64,000 nucleotides of DNA from Candidatus Tisiphia endosymbiont of Sialis lutaria (GCF_964026535.1 NZ_OZ032153.1:1-64000), one strand, 5' to 3'; positions 8,457 through 18,318 are shown, counted from the first letter of the stretch. Notes: generated by a model from the sequence alone, not told the origin. Translations and numbers: made by a program.

Positions 8457-8969
8457 ATGAAAAATAAAACTCTTCGTAAATGTTACCATGAATTACCATA
8501 CAGACCAAGTGTAGGTATGATGATAATTGATGGTACTAATAGAGTGTTTGTTGGTAAAAGAATCGACACTAAAATATCGGCTTGGCAAATGCCCCAAGGC
8601 GGTATAGATTTGGGAGAAACACCCAGTGTTGCAGCTCTTAGGGAAATGCTAGAAGAAATAGGTTGTAATAAAGGTGATATTCTTGCAGAAAGCAAATATT
8701 GGTATAGTTATGACGTACCTAAAATTTTAATACCTAAATTATGGAATGGTAATTTCCGAGGGCAAAAACAAAAGTGGTTTTTAATTAGGTTTAAAGGCAC
8801 TAATGAAGATATTAATATTAACACTAGTAACCCAGAATTTGAGGAATGGCGTTGGGTTAAATTTGACGAATTATTGTCAATTATAATTCCCTTTAAACGA
8901 AAACTTTATAAAGCTGTAGTTAAAGAATTTTCTCCGATCATTAATGATACACTATGTTCTGTAAAGTAA
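8457..8969 (+). CDS. rppH: RNA pyrophosphohydrolase (Nudix)
   Basis: It removes pyrophosphate from the 5' triphosphate of mRNA, starting decay. The Nudix box is complete: G48, E54, R62-E63, E66-E67 and G69. The 170-residue size and the opening [11 protein letters not shown], together with [12 protein letters not shown], match RppH/InvA proteins, linked in several intracellular bacteria to invasion and stress survival. It starts 97 bp after pleD on the same strand with no obvious ribosome binding site of high quality. A methyltransferase follows 25 bp downstream and may be co-transcribed. Confidence 0.92.
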   Translation: MKNKTLRKCYHELPYRPSVGMMIIDGTNRVFVGKRIDTKISAWQMPQGGIDLGETPSVAALREMLEEIGCNKGDILAESKYWYSYDVPKILIPKLWNGNFRGQKQKWFLIRFKGTNEDININTSNPEFEEWRWVKFDELLSIIIPFKRKLYKAVVKEFSPIINDTLCSVK

Positions 8970-8994
8970 GAAATTAGAAATTAAATTTGGTATT

Positions 8995-9750
8995 ATGACT
9001 AATAAAAAACAGTTGGCTTTTGGTGTAGATTCTCGTAGATGCGAGAAATATAGTTTGCGTCAAAGTAGATATTACGTTATTTCAAAAGATGTTAGTCGTA
9101 TTGTAAGTGAAATTAAATCTAAAAACCAAAGAGTAAAGTTATTAGATATTGGTGTTGCTTCTGGTGTGTCTCGGCGTTATATCGAAAATCAACCAAATAA
9201 TGAAGTAATAGATTATTATGGAGCAGATATTGAAATAAGAGATGATATATATAAGAAGGAATCTTATAGTTGTTTATACCAAGCTGATTTAATGCAAGGA
9301 ATGTTAAATGTTCCGAGCAACAGTTTTGACATTGTAATTTGTGAACAAGTTTTAGAGCATTTAGATGAATTAGAACTTGCTTTTAAATCGATAGAAAGAG
9401 TATTAAAGCCTGGCGGGACTTTATTTCTGGGGGTTCCAATTTTCCCTCATGGAATACATTTAGTACGTCGATATTTAGTGCCTTTAATTGATAAAATATG
9501 TCGAGTAAAAAAAGTTAGAGGTCATGTTCAAGCATTTTCATTAATTACATTTACAAAATTACTTCATAAATATACTGAATTGGAAATTTTAGAGCATAGA
9601 GGATTTCGAGTTATTTCAGGAGGTATTCTTCGACCACTTGAAAATCATAAATGGTGGTTAGATTTTAACCATAAATTAGGTAAACTAATTCCTAGCCTAT
9701 GCATCGAAATTCAGATTGTTGCTAAGAAGAACGAACAGCACGATAGATAG
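8995..9750 (+). CDS. Class I SAM-dependent methyltransferase
   Basis: A 251-residue protein with the Rossmann-like SAM-binding motif LLDIGVASGVSRR (about residues 43-55). The acidic loop after strand 2 is YYGADIE. The post-motif segment is FDIVICEQVLEHLDELE, and LKPGGTLFLGVPIFPHG follows. This is the Methyltransf_11 pattern seen in lipid, quinone and small-molecule methyltransferases. The C-terminal quarter (HKYTELEILEHRGFRV) is typical of family members acting on sugars or lipids, but the substrate cannot be read from the sequence. No membrane segment is present. It may be co-transcribed with rppH. Confidence 0.75.
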   Translation: MTNKKQLAFGVDSRRCEKYSLRQSRYYVISKDVSRIVSEIKSKNQRVKLLDIGVASGVSRRYIENQPNNEVIDYYGADIEIRDDIYKKESYSCLYQADLMQGMLNVPSNSFDIVICEQVLEHLDELELAFKSIERVLKPGGTLFLGVPIFPHGIHLVRRYLVPLIDKICRVKKVRGHVQAFSLITFTKLLHKYTELEILEHRGFRVISGGILRPLENHKWWLDFNHKLGKLIPSLCIEIQIVAKKNEQHDR

Positions 9751-9773
9751 TTACAATGAGTGCATAGCTATAT

Positions 9774-11282
9774 TTACCATATAAATATAAAAAACTTCTT
9801 AATAAAAATCTGTATAAAATAAAATAATATGATGCAACATGAACATATAATTAGACTAAGCATCATGGAATTGGGCAATTTATTTTCTGAAATTTTCATA
9901 TCATCCCTACATAGGTGGGGTTCTAGATTACCGTTTTCGCGGGAATGACAATTTACAGGCTTATAAATAAATATCACAAGCTTTGCTAAATAAAGTGCAG
10001 AGAATAAAGTACTTAAAGCTAGCACTCCCATAACTAATATTTGATTTTGCTCAGCAGCGGCAAGCATAATATAAAATTTACTAATAAAACCACCAAAGGG
10101 GGGAATGCCGATTAACGATAAACTGGCAATACATACCATAAAGCTAGTTTTTGGCATTTCTTTACCAGCATTGATTAGGTCAGATATCTGGTTAGTCTTC
10201 TTTAAGCTATAAATACTTCCCATTCCATAAAATAAACAGATTTTAGTAAATGAATGTGAAGATAAATGTAGGATAGCTGCTCCTATAGATTTTGAGGTAA
10301 ACATCAAGCTACTAAGTAAAGCTATCCCTAATTGGTTAATCGTAGAGTAGGCTAGAATCTTCTTAATATTATCACTAGTTAATGCCTTAAAGGAACTATA
10401 AAATATGGTGATAATAGGTAAGAAAATGATCCAATTAAATTCGGCAAAAATAGAGTGTAAATATTTAAGACCAAAAATATATATCAGAATTTTATAAATA
10501 CAAAAAAGTCCAGTTTTAACAACTACCACTGCATGTAGCAAAGCACTTACAGGGTAATGTGCTACCATTGCCGCTGGTAACCATTGATGCAAAGGATATA
10601 AGGCTGCCTTTGATGTGCCAAAAATAAACATTAATAACAAAATTATGGTTTGATTTTTAGAAAAATAATGCTCGATAAAACCTTGGGAGGTAAAGTTACC
10701 ATGCCCTGCTTTAGCATAAATAATTATTATAGCTGGCAAGAATAGTAATATCCCTGAGATCATCAATATTTTTAAATATTTATAGACTCCTGCCATAACT
10801 TTATCTCCACCACTATGACCAATTAATGGAGCAGTTGATAATGTTAATATTTCATAAAAAATAAACATCGTAAAGAGATTTGAAGATAATGCTACCATCC
10901 CCCCAGATAATACGCTTAGATTAATGAAGAATAGAAAACGACTAGAATTATCAATATTATTAATTGCCAAATATTTAGTGGTGTAAATTAATGCACAAAT
11001 CCATAAGAAACTTAGTAAGGTTAAGAAAATGAGACTGAGAGCTTCTAAATGCAATCCAATAGCAAAATTACTAAAGATGGTTATTGATAGATTGGCTCTT
11101 ACGCCCTTCAGAAATAACCAATCAATAATTAAAATATTGACAAAAAAGAAGCTACTAATGGTAATTAATAAAGAGTTACGTGTATTATTATCACTATTAC
11201 TGATAAAAGGTGTAACTAAATTTAACATAGCTAAAAGTAAAGTTGATATAATCAAAAAACTAGGGGTGACAGAAGGGTACAT
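9774..11282 (-). CDS. Mrp/NADH-dehydrogenase-type antiporter subunit (MnhD/NuoM-like)
   Basis: A 502-residue membrane protein with about 13-14 hydrophobic helices. The proton-translocation core of the NuoL/M/N family is visible: the FYEILTLS glutamate helix, KAALYPLHQWLPAAMVAHYPVSALLHA, and ILAYSTINQLGIALLS. It begins on the last base of the upstream MnhD-like gene, so the pair is translationally coupled, and MnhC precedes both. A family C palindrome is fused in frame at residues about 444-461 (CHSRENGNLEPHLCRDD), in a loop between two late helices. The C-terminal helix still follows it, so the protein may remain functional. It resembles MrpD most; an MrpA-like identity cannot be excluded. 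Confidence 0.8.
   Translation of the reverse strand: MYPSVTPSFLIISTLLLAMLNLVTPFISNSDNNTRNSLLITISSFFFVNILIIDWLFLKGVRANLSITIFSNFAIGLHLEALSLIFLTLLSFLWICALIYTTKYLAINNIDNSSRFLFFINLSVLSGGMVALSSNLFTMFIFYEILTLSTAPLIGHSGGDKVMAGVYKYLKILMISGILLFLPAIIIIYAKAGHGNFTSQGFIEHYFSKNQTIILLLMFIFGTSKAALYPLHQWLPAAMVAHYPVSALLHAVVVVKTGLFCIYKILIYIFGLKYLHSIFAEFNWIIFLPIITIFYSSFKALTSDNIKKILAYSTINQLGIALLSSLMFTSKSIGAAILHLSSHSFTKICLFYGMGSIYSLKKTNQISDLINAGKEMPKTSFMVCIASLSLIGIPPFGGFISKFYIMLAAAEQNQILVMGVLALSTLFSALYLAKLVIFIYKPVNCHSRENGNLEPHLCRDDMKISENKLPNSMMLSLIICSCCIILFYFIQIFIKKFFIFIW
9901..9949. repeat. Family C element inside an antiporter gene
   Basis: TCATCCCTACATAGGTGGGG to TTCGCGGGAATGAC, translated in frame on the minus strand as part of the MnhD-like protein near its C-terminus. 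The copy is diverged from the consensus, which suggests it has been retained for some time without breaking the frame. Confidence 0.8.
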
Positions 11283-12874
11283 TAACGCCCTCCTAATAGT
11301 TGCAATTGGTTTAAGAATATTGGTAGGAGAAGTTGTATTACACTAACAAAAATTAGCCCATAATATTTATACTTAGTGTTAGACTGTAATAGTGTATAAT
11401 TAGAGTGATTAGCATTTAACCATAGTAAACTGGCGTCATTGCGAGAAGGCGTAAGCCGACGAAGCAATCCAAATTTATTGTTTTCTTGGATTGCTTCGTC
11501 GCTACTATAAGTAGCTCCTCGCAATGACAACTGGGAATTTGGCGTGATATTAGTCAGGTTAGCTGTATAATTAGAGTGATGCCAACATAGTTTTTTGGCA
11601 ATCTTATAATGATAAAGTAATGACATAGCAGAACTGATAACAACAATCACCAACTCGAGCCACAGATTTTCAACAATCAACAACTCAAAAATAGAAAGCT
11701 TAATGAAAAACATACTACTTATTGGCAAACCACAGCTACAAATTAGACTAAATACTACCAAGACACGCCATAACATACTGGTACTGGGTACGCTATGAGT
11801 ATCAAAATAAGCAATGATTAGAAATAGAGCAATCTTATTAAGGCTATCAGCTAACAAAAATGGAGTTAGGATTAATTCACCTTTAGGAACGACTAATAGC
11901 AAAAATATATAACCAATTTGTACTGCCGAAGAATATATCACAATATTTCTGACTTTTTCTTTGCTTCGGCAAGCAAAATATGTACATAAAATAATAGTTA
12001 CCAAAGCGATCGGTTTGATAAAAATTGCTAAATCATTAATGATTATACTATAGTCAATGGTAAAATGAATGAACCTCAATATTATATAAATACCCATTAT
12101 ACTAGAGATACTGGCAAGATACGTCAAAATGACCGGAGCAACCGAAGAATAGCTTCGAATCATCCAAAAATGCATCGGGAAAAAAGCCGTTTTTAATATA
12201 GCTCCAATTAGAAAAAAACTAATAGCTAGCTTGACTATTTTACAGTCATAATTTGTTTGAAGTAACATTGAAACATCTGACATATTGAGACTACCAGTAC
12301 TACTCAATAAAAATCCAATGGCTATTAATATCAAAGTTGCCCCGACTGTACCGAGCATAAGATAATCGAAAGCACCGATAACAGCCTTGGGGTTATTACC
12401 CTGTGCCATTAGGGCATAAGAACTTAATGAAGATATTTCAATAAATACATAAAGGTTAAAAAGGTCATTAGTACTCAATATACCGAGATATCCGCTATGG
12501 GCAAATAATAAAAGTGCGTAAAATAACGATTGCCTTTTTTGATCAATAAATTTAAGTACGGTAGTTGCCAGCAATTTGTTACAGAAAATTAGAAAAAATA
12601 ATAATACGCCATTAATGTAGGTAATTATAGGTTGATTCAGGTAGTCTAGTCTATATTCAATACCTATGGGGGCATGCCAATTACCAAAATCATATGATAT
12701 GGTACCTTTATTAATTACCGATAATCCATAAATACTTAAAAATAAACTTAGTGCAATCGAAATAACTGCTATAATTCGAGTGACACGCACATAACGAAAA
12801 GTTAGTATTGAAAATAACGCCCCAAAAAATGGCAACAATACTTGTAAAGCTGGAAAATGTTTAATTAATATCAT
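11282..12874 (-). CDS. mnhD: Na+/H+ antiporter subunit D (MnhD/MrpD)
   Basis: A 530-residue polytopic protein of the NuoN/MrpD family. Key segments include NDLFNLYVFIEISSLSSYAL with the conserved glutamate, LKTAFFPMHFWMIRSYSSVAP, and IVIYSSAVQIGYIFLLL. In Mrp complexes this subunit carries a proton channel and helps keep intracellular pH and sodium balance. It lies between mnhC (5 bp upstream) and a second D-like subunit (1-nt overlap). A complete family B palindrome is fused in frame at residues about 449-481, giving LRGATYSSDEAIQENNKFG and LLRRLTPSRND in a loop before the last helix. Without it the protein would be close to 495 residues, normal for the family. Confidence 0.88.
   Translation of the reverse strand: MILIKHFPALQVLLPFFGALFSILTFRYVRVTRIIAVISIALSLFLSIYGLSVINKGTISYDFGNWHAPIGIEYRLDYLNQPIITYINGVLLFFLIFCNKLLATTVLKFIDQKRQSLFYALLLFAHSGYLGILSTNDLFNLYVFIEISSLSSYALMAQGNNPKAVIGAFDYLMLGTVGATLILIAIGFLLSSTGSLNMSDVSMLLQTNYDCKIVKLAISFFLIGAILKTAFFPMHFWMIRSYSSVAPVILTYLASISSIMGIYIILRFIHFTIDYSIIINDLAIFIKPIALVTIILCTYFACRSKEKVRNIVIYSSAVQIGYIFLLLVVPKGELILTPFLLADSLNKIALFLIIAYFDTHSVPSTSMLWRVLVVFSLICSCGLPISSMFFIKLSIFELLIVENLWLELVIVVISSAMSLLYHYKIAKKLCWHHSNYTANLTNITPNSQLSLRGATYSSDEAIQENNKFGLLRRLTPSRNDASLLWLNANHSNYTLLQSNTKYKYYGLIFVSVIQLLLPIFLNQLQLLGGR
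11434..11528. repeat. Family B element inside mnhD
   Basis: A full palindrome from CGTCATTGCGAGAAGGCG to CTCCTCGCAATGAC, read in frame on the minus strand. Both arms are well kept, so it appears younger than the C copy in the neighbouring gene. Confidence 0.88.
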
Positions 12875-12879
12875 TTATT

Positions 12880-13260
12880 TCAATCATTCGGAGTCGCTTC
12901 GCTAGAATTAATTTCATGCTCCGATATAGTATTAAATTGCTTAGAGATACGATAAATTAAGCTAAGCCCTAATGACAATGTAGCAAAACCAACAACAATA
13001 GCCGTGAGCATTAGCACCTGAGGTAATGGGCTTACATAAAGCTGAGAATTCTGCAGTAAACTACGCTCAATTGGCACAATACCCCCATTTACCTTACCAA
13101 GCATCAGGTAAAAAATTAGCACAGAGCTTTGCATAACACTAAGCCCTATGATTTTACGAACATAATTATCACTGATTAACATTATAAACAAACCACTAGT
13201 TAATACGAGCAGTGTTAAAAAATATAAAATTTTTGAGATATATATAGCTTCTAAAAACAT
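12880..13260 (-). CDS. mnhC: Na+/H+ antiporter subunit C (MnhC/MrpC, NuoK-like)
   Basis: A 126-residue protein with three hydrophobic helices. The NuoK/MrpC pattern includes IIGLSVMQSSVLIFYLMLG and LPQVLMLTAIVVGFATLSLGL, with the PLPQ-LTAIVVG stretch characteristic of MrpC. It is the first gene of the mnhC-mnhD-mnhD-like set. The MnhE-like gene lies about 41 kb away, and A, B, F and G subunits were not seen in the window. The hydrophilic tail (EHEINSSEATPND) is short. Gene order and coupling suggest a single transcript starting near 13.3 kb. Confidence 0.88.
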   Translation of the reverse strand: MFLEAIYISKILYFLTLLVLTSGLFIMLISDNYVRKIIGLSVMQSSVLIFYLMLGKVNGGIVPIERSLLQNSQLYVSPLPQVLMLTAIVVGFATLSLGLSLIYRISKQFNTISEHEINSSEATPND

Positions 13261-13334
13261 TGTTCCTTAATTAATACACCCAATATCATTGCAATGACGT
13301 CAGGTTGTTTTTTCTATTACTTTTATGCCATGCG

Positions 13335-13437
13335 TATAGTCAATTCAAGAGAATTTGGGGCTAGGAACGATGGAGCGACGCCTATAAGTAATAGGAGAAC
13401 GGCAAGCGATGACGTTCCTTCTCATCAATTGACTATA
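13335..13437. repeat. Family A palindromic element, long form
   Basis: TATAGTCAATTCAAGAGAAT to TCATCAATTGACTATA, 103 bp, with the central CGCCTATAAGTAATAGG dyad. It lies between mnhC and trhO and ends 3 bp before the trhO stop codon region. Confidence 0.88.
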
Positions 13438-13439
13438 TA

Positions 13440-14204
13440 TTAATCACCGCGTTGCAACCAATGCCCTTCAGCCGGCGATAGGTCACTTGCCACAGCTCTC
13501 CTATCATCAAATACAAAACATTCTCCTTGCCATAAATTGCTATGATTATGGGTATCTTCTAAATATTGTAAGATACCACCTTTAAGATGGTAAACATCAT
13601 TAAAACCAAGTTTCTTTAGATAGGCTGTTGATTTTTCACATCTAATTCCACCAGTACAATACATCGCTATTTTCTTGCCAACAAGTAGGTCTTTATTTTG
13701 TTCTACCCATTTTGGAAATTGCTTAAATGTCTCTGTTTTTGGGTCTATAGCACCTTTAAAAGTACCGATACACACTTCATAGTCATTCCTAGTATCTATT
13801 ACTACCACATTATTTTGGCTAATGAACTTGTCCCAATCTTTTGCTTCAATATACTCTCCCTTAAGATTGGCAATATCAATATCGCCAACTGCCATAGCAA
13901 TAATTTCTTTTTTAAGCTTTATTCTCAATTTTTGAAAAGGATGAATATCACAGTAATTTATTTTAATATTTACATCTTCCGCTAACGTAAGGCTGATAAT
14001 TTCATCTAATAAAAAATTTACCTGTTCTTTTGCTCCAGAAATTGAACCATTAAACCCTTCAGGAGCTAAAAGAATAGTCCCCCTAACCCCTCTTTTCTTG
14101 CCAAGATGTAAAATCTTTGGCAGCAAAACTTCAAGATTTTCTAGTTTAGTAAAACTATAAAAACTTAATACTGATATTTTAACATTATTATCCATAGTAA
14201 ACAT
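13440..14204 (-). CDS. trhO: tRNA uridine(34) hydroxylase (TrhO, rhodanese fold)
   Basis: TrhO (YceA) makes 5-hydroxyuridine at the wobble position of some tRNAs using oxygen. The order of domains is typical: an N-terminal ferredoxin-like domain (1-95) with [11 protein letters not shown], then a rhodanese domain (about 125-230) with IDTRNDYE. The active-site loop [10 protein letters not shown] holds C183 and C189. The C-terminus is short: many homologues extend to about 310-330 residues with extra cysteines, while this one stops at 254 right at a family A element. Loss of a tail by that insertion is possible, but the DDRRAV segment is still present. Two in-frame Met codons (1 and 4) could serve as start. 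Confidence 0.9.
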   Translation of the reverse strand: MFTMDNNVKISVLSFYSFTKLENLEVLLPKILHLGKKRGVRGTILLAPEGFNGSISGAKEQVNFLLDEIISLTLAEDVNIKINYCDIHPFQKLRIKLKKEIIAMAVGDIDIANLKGEYIEAKDWDKFISQNNVVVIDTRNDYEVCIGTFKGAIDPKTETFKQFPKWVEQNKDLLVGKKIAMYCTGGIRCEKSTAYLKKLGFNDVYHLKGGILQYLEDTHNHSNLWQGECFVFDDRRAVASDLSPAEGHWLQRGD

Positions 14205-14277
14205 TATATTTTTTAAATTTAAAAAGCATATTTATTTCCAGCAGTCTCCCACAACTATTGTAATTCCAAGTTAAATT

Positions 14278-14350
14278 GTCATTCCTGCGTAGGCGGGAAT
14301 CTAAGACCCCGCACCGAAGCAGGGGTGACACTAAATCAAGCAGGGATGAC
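14278..14350. repeat. Family C element with extra half arm
   Basis: GTCATTCCTGCGTAGGCGGG to GAAGCAGGGGTGAC (14278-14329), then a second CAGGGATGAC arm to 14350. It fills much of the 169 bp between trhO and degP and ends 24 bp from the degP stop. Confidence 0.85.
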
Positions 14351-14373
14351 ATCTTTTTATAAAAATATCAAAT

Positions 14374-15909
14374 CTAATTTGTTACCGGCAAAGCTATAAA
14401 CATAGAAACACCCCTCCTCTGTACCAATAAGATTATATTTTGTTTCTTCATAGCTCTGGCATTTTCATACAACAAATTTAACTGCTCTACTGAAATTATT
14501 GGTTGTTGATTACATGCTATTACTAAATCACCAACTTTAAATTTATAATTTTTTCCATCCTTAGCAAGATCAGTTACAATAATACCATTAGCTTTATTGC
14601 CAATGGCGAATTTTTGTTTAAAATTATCGGTTAAATTACTAAAAGTAATATTATTTTTTACAATAGAGGTTTTATCACTCACCTTATCGCTTGCTATTCT
14701 AGCCTCTGGTTCCTCTTCTTGACTAATCTTACCACTTAGCTCGTGATTCTTACCATCACGTACGACTACAATTTTTACCTCTTGATCAACGGTAGCTTCA
14801 GCAACCATTACCTGTAACCTTCTTGAACTTTTTACTGGTTGTCCAGCAAACTCTATTATTACATCTCCAGGCTTTATACCAAATTTCTCACCTGCACCAT
14901 CTTTTTGCACTTCCACTACTAATGCTCCATAGGCTTCTTTTAACCCAAATCCTTCAGCTATTTCGTTAGTTACTTCTTGAATTATTATCCCAAGACCACC
15001 ACGATTAATTTTTCCATTTTGCCTTAGTTGGTTGATAATTGATTTGGTGGTATTAGATGGAATGGCAAATCCAATACCAATATTAGTCCCAGAAGGTGAG
15101 AACATTACGGTATTGACTCCTATAACTTCACCATCAATATTAAACATTGGTCCACCGGAATTACCATTATTAATAGCCGCATCAGTTTGTATAAAATCAT
15201 CTACTATACCACTATCAATATCACGCCCTTTTGAAGATATGATACCAGCAGTGACAGTTCCTCCAAGTCTACCAAAAGGATTACCGATAGCAATAACCCA
15301 ATCCCCTACCCTAGCTTTACCAGAATCCCCAAATTTTACAAAAGGCAAAGGATTTTCTGCCTCAATTTTTAAAAGAGCAAGATCGGTTTTTTGATCACTA
15401 CCTACTAATTTAGCTAACATTTCTCTATTATCAGTTAATTTTACGTGAATCTCATCCGCATTAGCAACTACATGATGGTTAGTAACAATAAAACCAGCCG
15501 CATCTATAATAAAACCAGAACCAAGCGGAACAGATTTAGGATTTGAATACATTTCATCAAAATTAAAAGGTAAATTAAAACGCTCCAAAAGTTCATTTAA
15601 ATAATCAAACGGAAAATATTCAAAAGATTTTTTATGAAAATCTTCTGACTTTTGACTATATTGTACGGTATAAACATTTACCACAGCTGGAATAAGTGGC
15701 TCAACAATATCGGCAAAACTATAGCGAGGAGATTCAGAGGCTTTTATTGATGGTACACTAGATTCCTCAGTAGCAGCATCCTTAGTTAACGAAATTTGAT
15801 TTAATGGAATATTTTCAGCAAAAACAGATGATGCCAACAATAGGCTCATCAGAAAAGCTATAAATAAATATTTTAGTAAATTATTATACTTAATAATATT
15901 TTGAACCAT
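14374..15909 (-). CDS. degP: Periplasmic serine endoprotease DegP/HtrA
   Basis: A heat-shock protease and chaperone of the periplasm. The 511-residue protein has a signal peptide (1-31, LLLASSVFA before EN). A trypsin-like domain carries the triad H146 (TNHHVV), D176 (TDLALL) and S251 (GNSGGPM). Two PDZ domains follow, the first around 300-395 (GALVVEVQKDGAGEKFGIKPGD) and the second around 425-505. It lies 178 bp downstream of hflC on the same strand, reproducing the hflK-hflC-degP order known in alphaproteobacteria, although a family B palindrome in the gap may partly uncouple transcription. Confidence 0.95.
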   Translation of the reverse strand: MVQNIIKYNNLLKYLFIAFLMSLLLASSVFAENIPLNQISLTKDAATEESSVPSIKASESPRYSFADIVEPLIPAVVNVYTVQYSQKSEDFHKKSFEYFPFDYLNELLERFNLPFNFDEMYSNPKSVPLGSGFIIDAAGFIVTNHHVVANADEIHVKLTDNREMLAKLVGSDQKTDLALLKIEAENPLPFVKFGDSGKARVGDWVIAIGNPFGRLGGTVTAGIISSKGRDIDSGIVDDFIQTDAAINNGNSGGPMFNIDGEVIGVNTVMFSPSGTNIGIGFAIPSNTTKSIINQLRQNGKINRGGLGIIIQEVTNEIAEGFGLKEAYGALVVEVQKDGAGEKFGIKPGDVIIEFAGQPVKSSRRLQVMVAEATVDQEVKIVVVRDGKNHELSGKISQEEEPEARIASDKVSDKTSIVKNNITFSNLTDNFKQKFAIGNKANGIIVTDLAKDGKNYKFKVGDLVIACNQQPIISVEQLNLLYENARAMKKQNIILLVQRRGVSMFIALPVTN

Positions 15910-15964
15910 ATCATCTATTTAATTAACTGTAAAACGTCATTACGAAAAACTGAAAATAACTAAC

Positions 15965-16055
15965 CGTCATTGCGAGGAGACCGCAAGGTCAACGAAGCAA
16001 TCCAGGAAAGTGATTAAAATAGATTGCCACGACCACTATGTGGTCTCGCAATGAC
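15965..16055. repeat. Family B element
   Basis: CGTCATTGCGAGGAGACCGC to TGGTCTCGCAATGAC between hflC and degP. The right arm GACCACTATGTGGTC forms a small dyad of its own, seen in several B copies. Confidence 0.88.
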
Positions 16056-16087
16056 ATATATGTAAACCAAACGTCATCAATTAACTA

Positions 16088-16945
16088 TTATTTCCCCAAA
16101 TTTAAATATTTAAATAACTCGGCTTCTGGAGACAACACAAAAGAAGTATCCTCTTTCTTTAAAGTATTTTTATATACTTCCAACGATCTATAGAATTTAT
16201 AAAATTCTGGATCAACAGAATAAGCAAGGTTATATATCTTGGCTGACTCCCTATCTCCCTCTCCTTTAATGATTTGAGATTGCATATAAGCTTCAGCAAG
16301 CAATATTTTACTTTCTTTATCAGCTCTTGATCTTATTCGAGATCCTTCTTCTTGCCCTTCAGCTCTTATTTGAGTTGCCTCTTTTTCACGAGCAGTTTGC
16401 ATACGGCGATAAATTGCCGCACTATTTTCTTTCGGTAAATCAGCTCTTAGAATTCTAACATCAATTACATCAAGTCCAAAATTTCTTGCCTCTTGATTAA
16501 CTTGATTTAGGATATTTGACATTATCTCAGACCTCTCATTGGTAAGAAGGCTAGTTAAAGGTAATCTACCTATAACTTTTCTCATTGAAGATTCTAGGTT
16601 TTTATTAAGCCTAATTTTAACGCCCTGGTAGTTATGAACAGTTTTATAAAACATCACAGGATCAGTAATACGAAATTTGGCAAAAGCATCAACGATTACC
16701 CTTTTTCCATCAGAAGCAGTTAGCTCCTTTGCCTCTGCCTCTACGTTTAAGATACGTTTATCAAAAAACTCAACATTTTGAATAAATGGAATTTTGATAT
16801 TTAATCCAGGTTTTTCAATTGTCCTTACTGCTTCACCGAATTGAAATACCACAGCAGAATAACGTTGATCAACAGTAAACAAAGCACTAATAACTGCTAA
16901 GAATAATCCAAGAGCTACAAAACTTATATAATAAATTGTCTTCAT
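16088..16945 (-). CDS. hflC: HflC, SPFH-family modulator of FtsH protease
   Basis: A 285-residue membrane protein with one N-terminal helix (about 4-22, IYYISFVALGLFLAVISAL) and a periplasmic SPFH/band-7 domain. Characteristic segments are VDQRYSAVVFQFGEAVRTIEKPGLNIKIPF (split here as family motifs) and the helical SRADKESKILLAEAYMQSQ. With HflK it forms a large cage around FtsH that limits degradation of membrane proteins. It begins 6 bp after hflK, so the pair is one transcription unit. No missing parts are apparent. Confidence 0.94.
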   Translation of the reverse strand: MKTIYYISFVALGLFLAVISALFTVDQRYSAVVFQFGEAVRTIEKPGLNIKIPFIQNVEFFDKRILNVEAEAKELTASDGKRVIVDAFAKFRITDPVMFYKTVHNYQGVKIRLNKNLESSMRKVIGRLPLTSLLTNERSEIMSNILNQVNQEARNFGLDVIDVRILRADLPKENSAAIYRRMQTAREKEATQIRAEGQEEGSRIRSRADKESKILLAEAYMQSQIIKGEGDRESAKIYNLAYSVDPEFYKFYRSLEVYKNTLKKEDTSFVLSPEAELFKYLNLGK

Positions 16946-16951
16946 CCAGTA

Positions 16952-18007
16952 CTACTCCTTAATTTTATTTTGCTGAATTGCCATATGCGGCAAAACGCCA
17001 TTAGTACCCATAATAACCTTACTGGTATCCGTTAGAATTTTTTCTATAGCTTCTAAGTAAAGACGATCCTTAGTTATCGATTTATTAGCAACATATTGTG
17101 TATAGACAGCAGCAAATCTCTTACTATCCCCTTCAGCCTTTGAGATAACTTCTTGCCTGTAACCTTCCGCTTCTTGCAATATTCTAGCAGCTTCACCTCT
17201 TGCTTTAGGCAAAATATCATTATTATAGGATAGCGCCTGATTTATTTCCCGTTCTTTATCAGCTTTAGAAGTTTGTACATCCCTATAAGCATCGATTACT
17301 TCAACTGGTGGCTCAGCTTTTAGTAGCTGTACTTTTTCAATTTCAACACCAGCATTATAATGAACAAGGATTTCCCTGGTTAAAGCCTCAATTTTATTAG
17401 TAATTTCTTGTTTTTGGTCTGATAATATTGAGGAGATAGGGGTATTGCCGATCACTTCTCTTATCGCACTTTCAGCAACTATTTTTACCGACTCTTCTGG
17501 ATTGACAATATTAAAAATATATTTTTCCAAATCGCTAATATGCCACATTACGTCACAATTTAGGGCAACAATATTCTCATCACCCGTAAGCATAGTGCTT
17601 TCAGCCGTTATAGCCTTTGTATTATCTATATTAGATCTAAGGTTATTTGCCGATCTATAACCAATCTCAATTCTCCGAGATTGGTTTACCTTCTCAACTA
17701 CTACCTGTTCAAATGGCAAAGGAAGGTGATAATTCAAACCAGGAGACCCTTTGCGAACAAATTGACCAAACCTCATTACGGCTGCTTCTTCGCCCTCCTT
17801 AACTTCATAAACTCCGGAAGCAAACCAAATGGCAACTAATGATAAACACACTAATATCATTATGTTGTTGTTGAAACCAAAATTATTAAAAAATTCCTGG
17901 AAATTAAACTTATTTTTTTTCCTTGGTCTAGTAAATATATTATATTCACCTTTTTCATCCTCTTCAGAATCTCCCCAAGGGGATTTTTTTAAAATTTGAT
18001 TAAACAT
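16952..18007 (-). CDS. hflK: HflK, SPFH-family modulator of FtsH protease
   Basis: Partner of HflC in the FtsH regulatory complex. The 351 residues start with a cytoplasmic segment containing the conserved PWGDSEEDE. One membrane helix follows (about 50-66, NIMILVCLSLVAIWFASG). The SPFH domain includes VKEGEEAAVMRFG and VQTSKADKEREINQA, the helical segment found in HflK proteins. It is the first gene of hflK-hflC. The upstream 311 bp contain no gene. Confidence 0.94.
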   Translation of the reverse strand: MFNQILKKSPWGDSEEDEKGEYNIFTRPRKKNKFNFQEFFNNFGFNNNIMILVCLSLVAIWFASGVYEVKEGEEAAVMRFGQFVRKGSPGLNYHLPLPFEQVVVEKVNQSRRIEIGYRSANNLRSNIDNTKAITAESTMLTGDENIVALNCDVMWHISDLEKYIFNIVNPEESVKIVAESAIREVIGNTPISSILSDQKQEITNKIEALTREILVHYNAGVEIEKVQLLKAEPPVEVIDAYRDVQTSKADKEREINQALSYNNDILPKARGEAARILQEAEGYRQEVISKAEGDSKRFAAVYTQYVANKSITKDRLYLEAIEKILTDTSKVIMGTNGVLPHMAIQQNKIKE

Positions 18008-18318
18008 TTTATGCTATTGCTATTTTGTTAATTTGTATATTATATCACTAAATATAGTTAGCACTAATACCTTATAAAATAAATTAGGAGGCGGTCTGCG
18101 ATAACTAATTAATTATATCTTGTATCTCTAACTGCGTCAAGTTCGTTACCAAAAAAAACAGCAATTATAAATTCAAAAGTAAAGAATGGATCATAATATA
18201 TTTGAAATTAAATCTTGACTTCTATATAAAAAAGCTATTTTATCAATTTTAATAGTTTATGTTAACTTTTTTGTTAAATTAAACATTAATTAATATTTAC
18301 AAATAGGACGCGATTTTT
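18008..18318. other. Intergenic region between divergent hflK and the LRR gene
   Basis: 311 AT-rich bases with no frame worth calling. A stretch around 18085-18115 (GAGGCGGTCTGCGATAACTA) weakly resembles sequence near 50170-50210, perhaps a decayed repeat. TTGACT at 18214 with TA-rich DNA after it could be part of a promoter for the downstream gene, but the spacing is not convincing. Confidence 0.4.
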
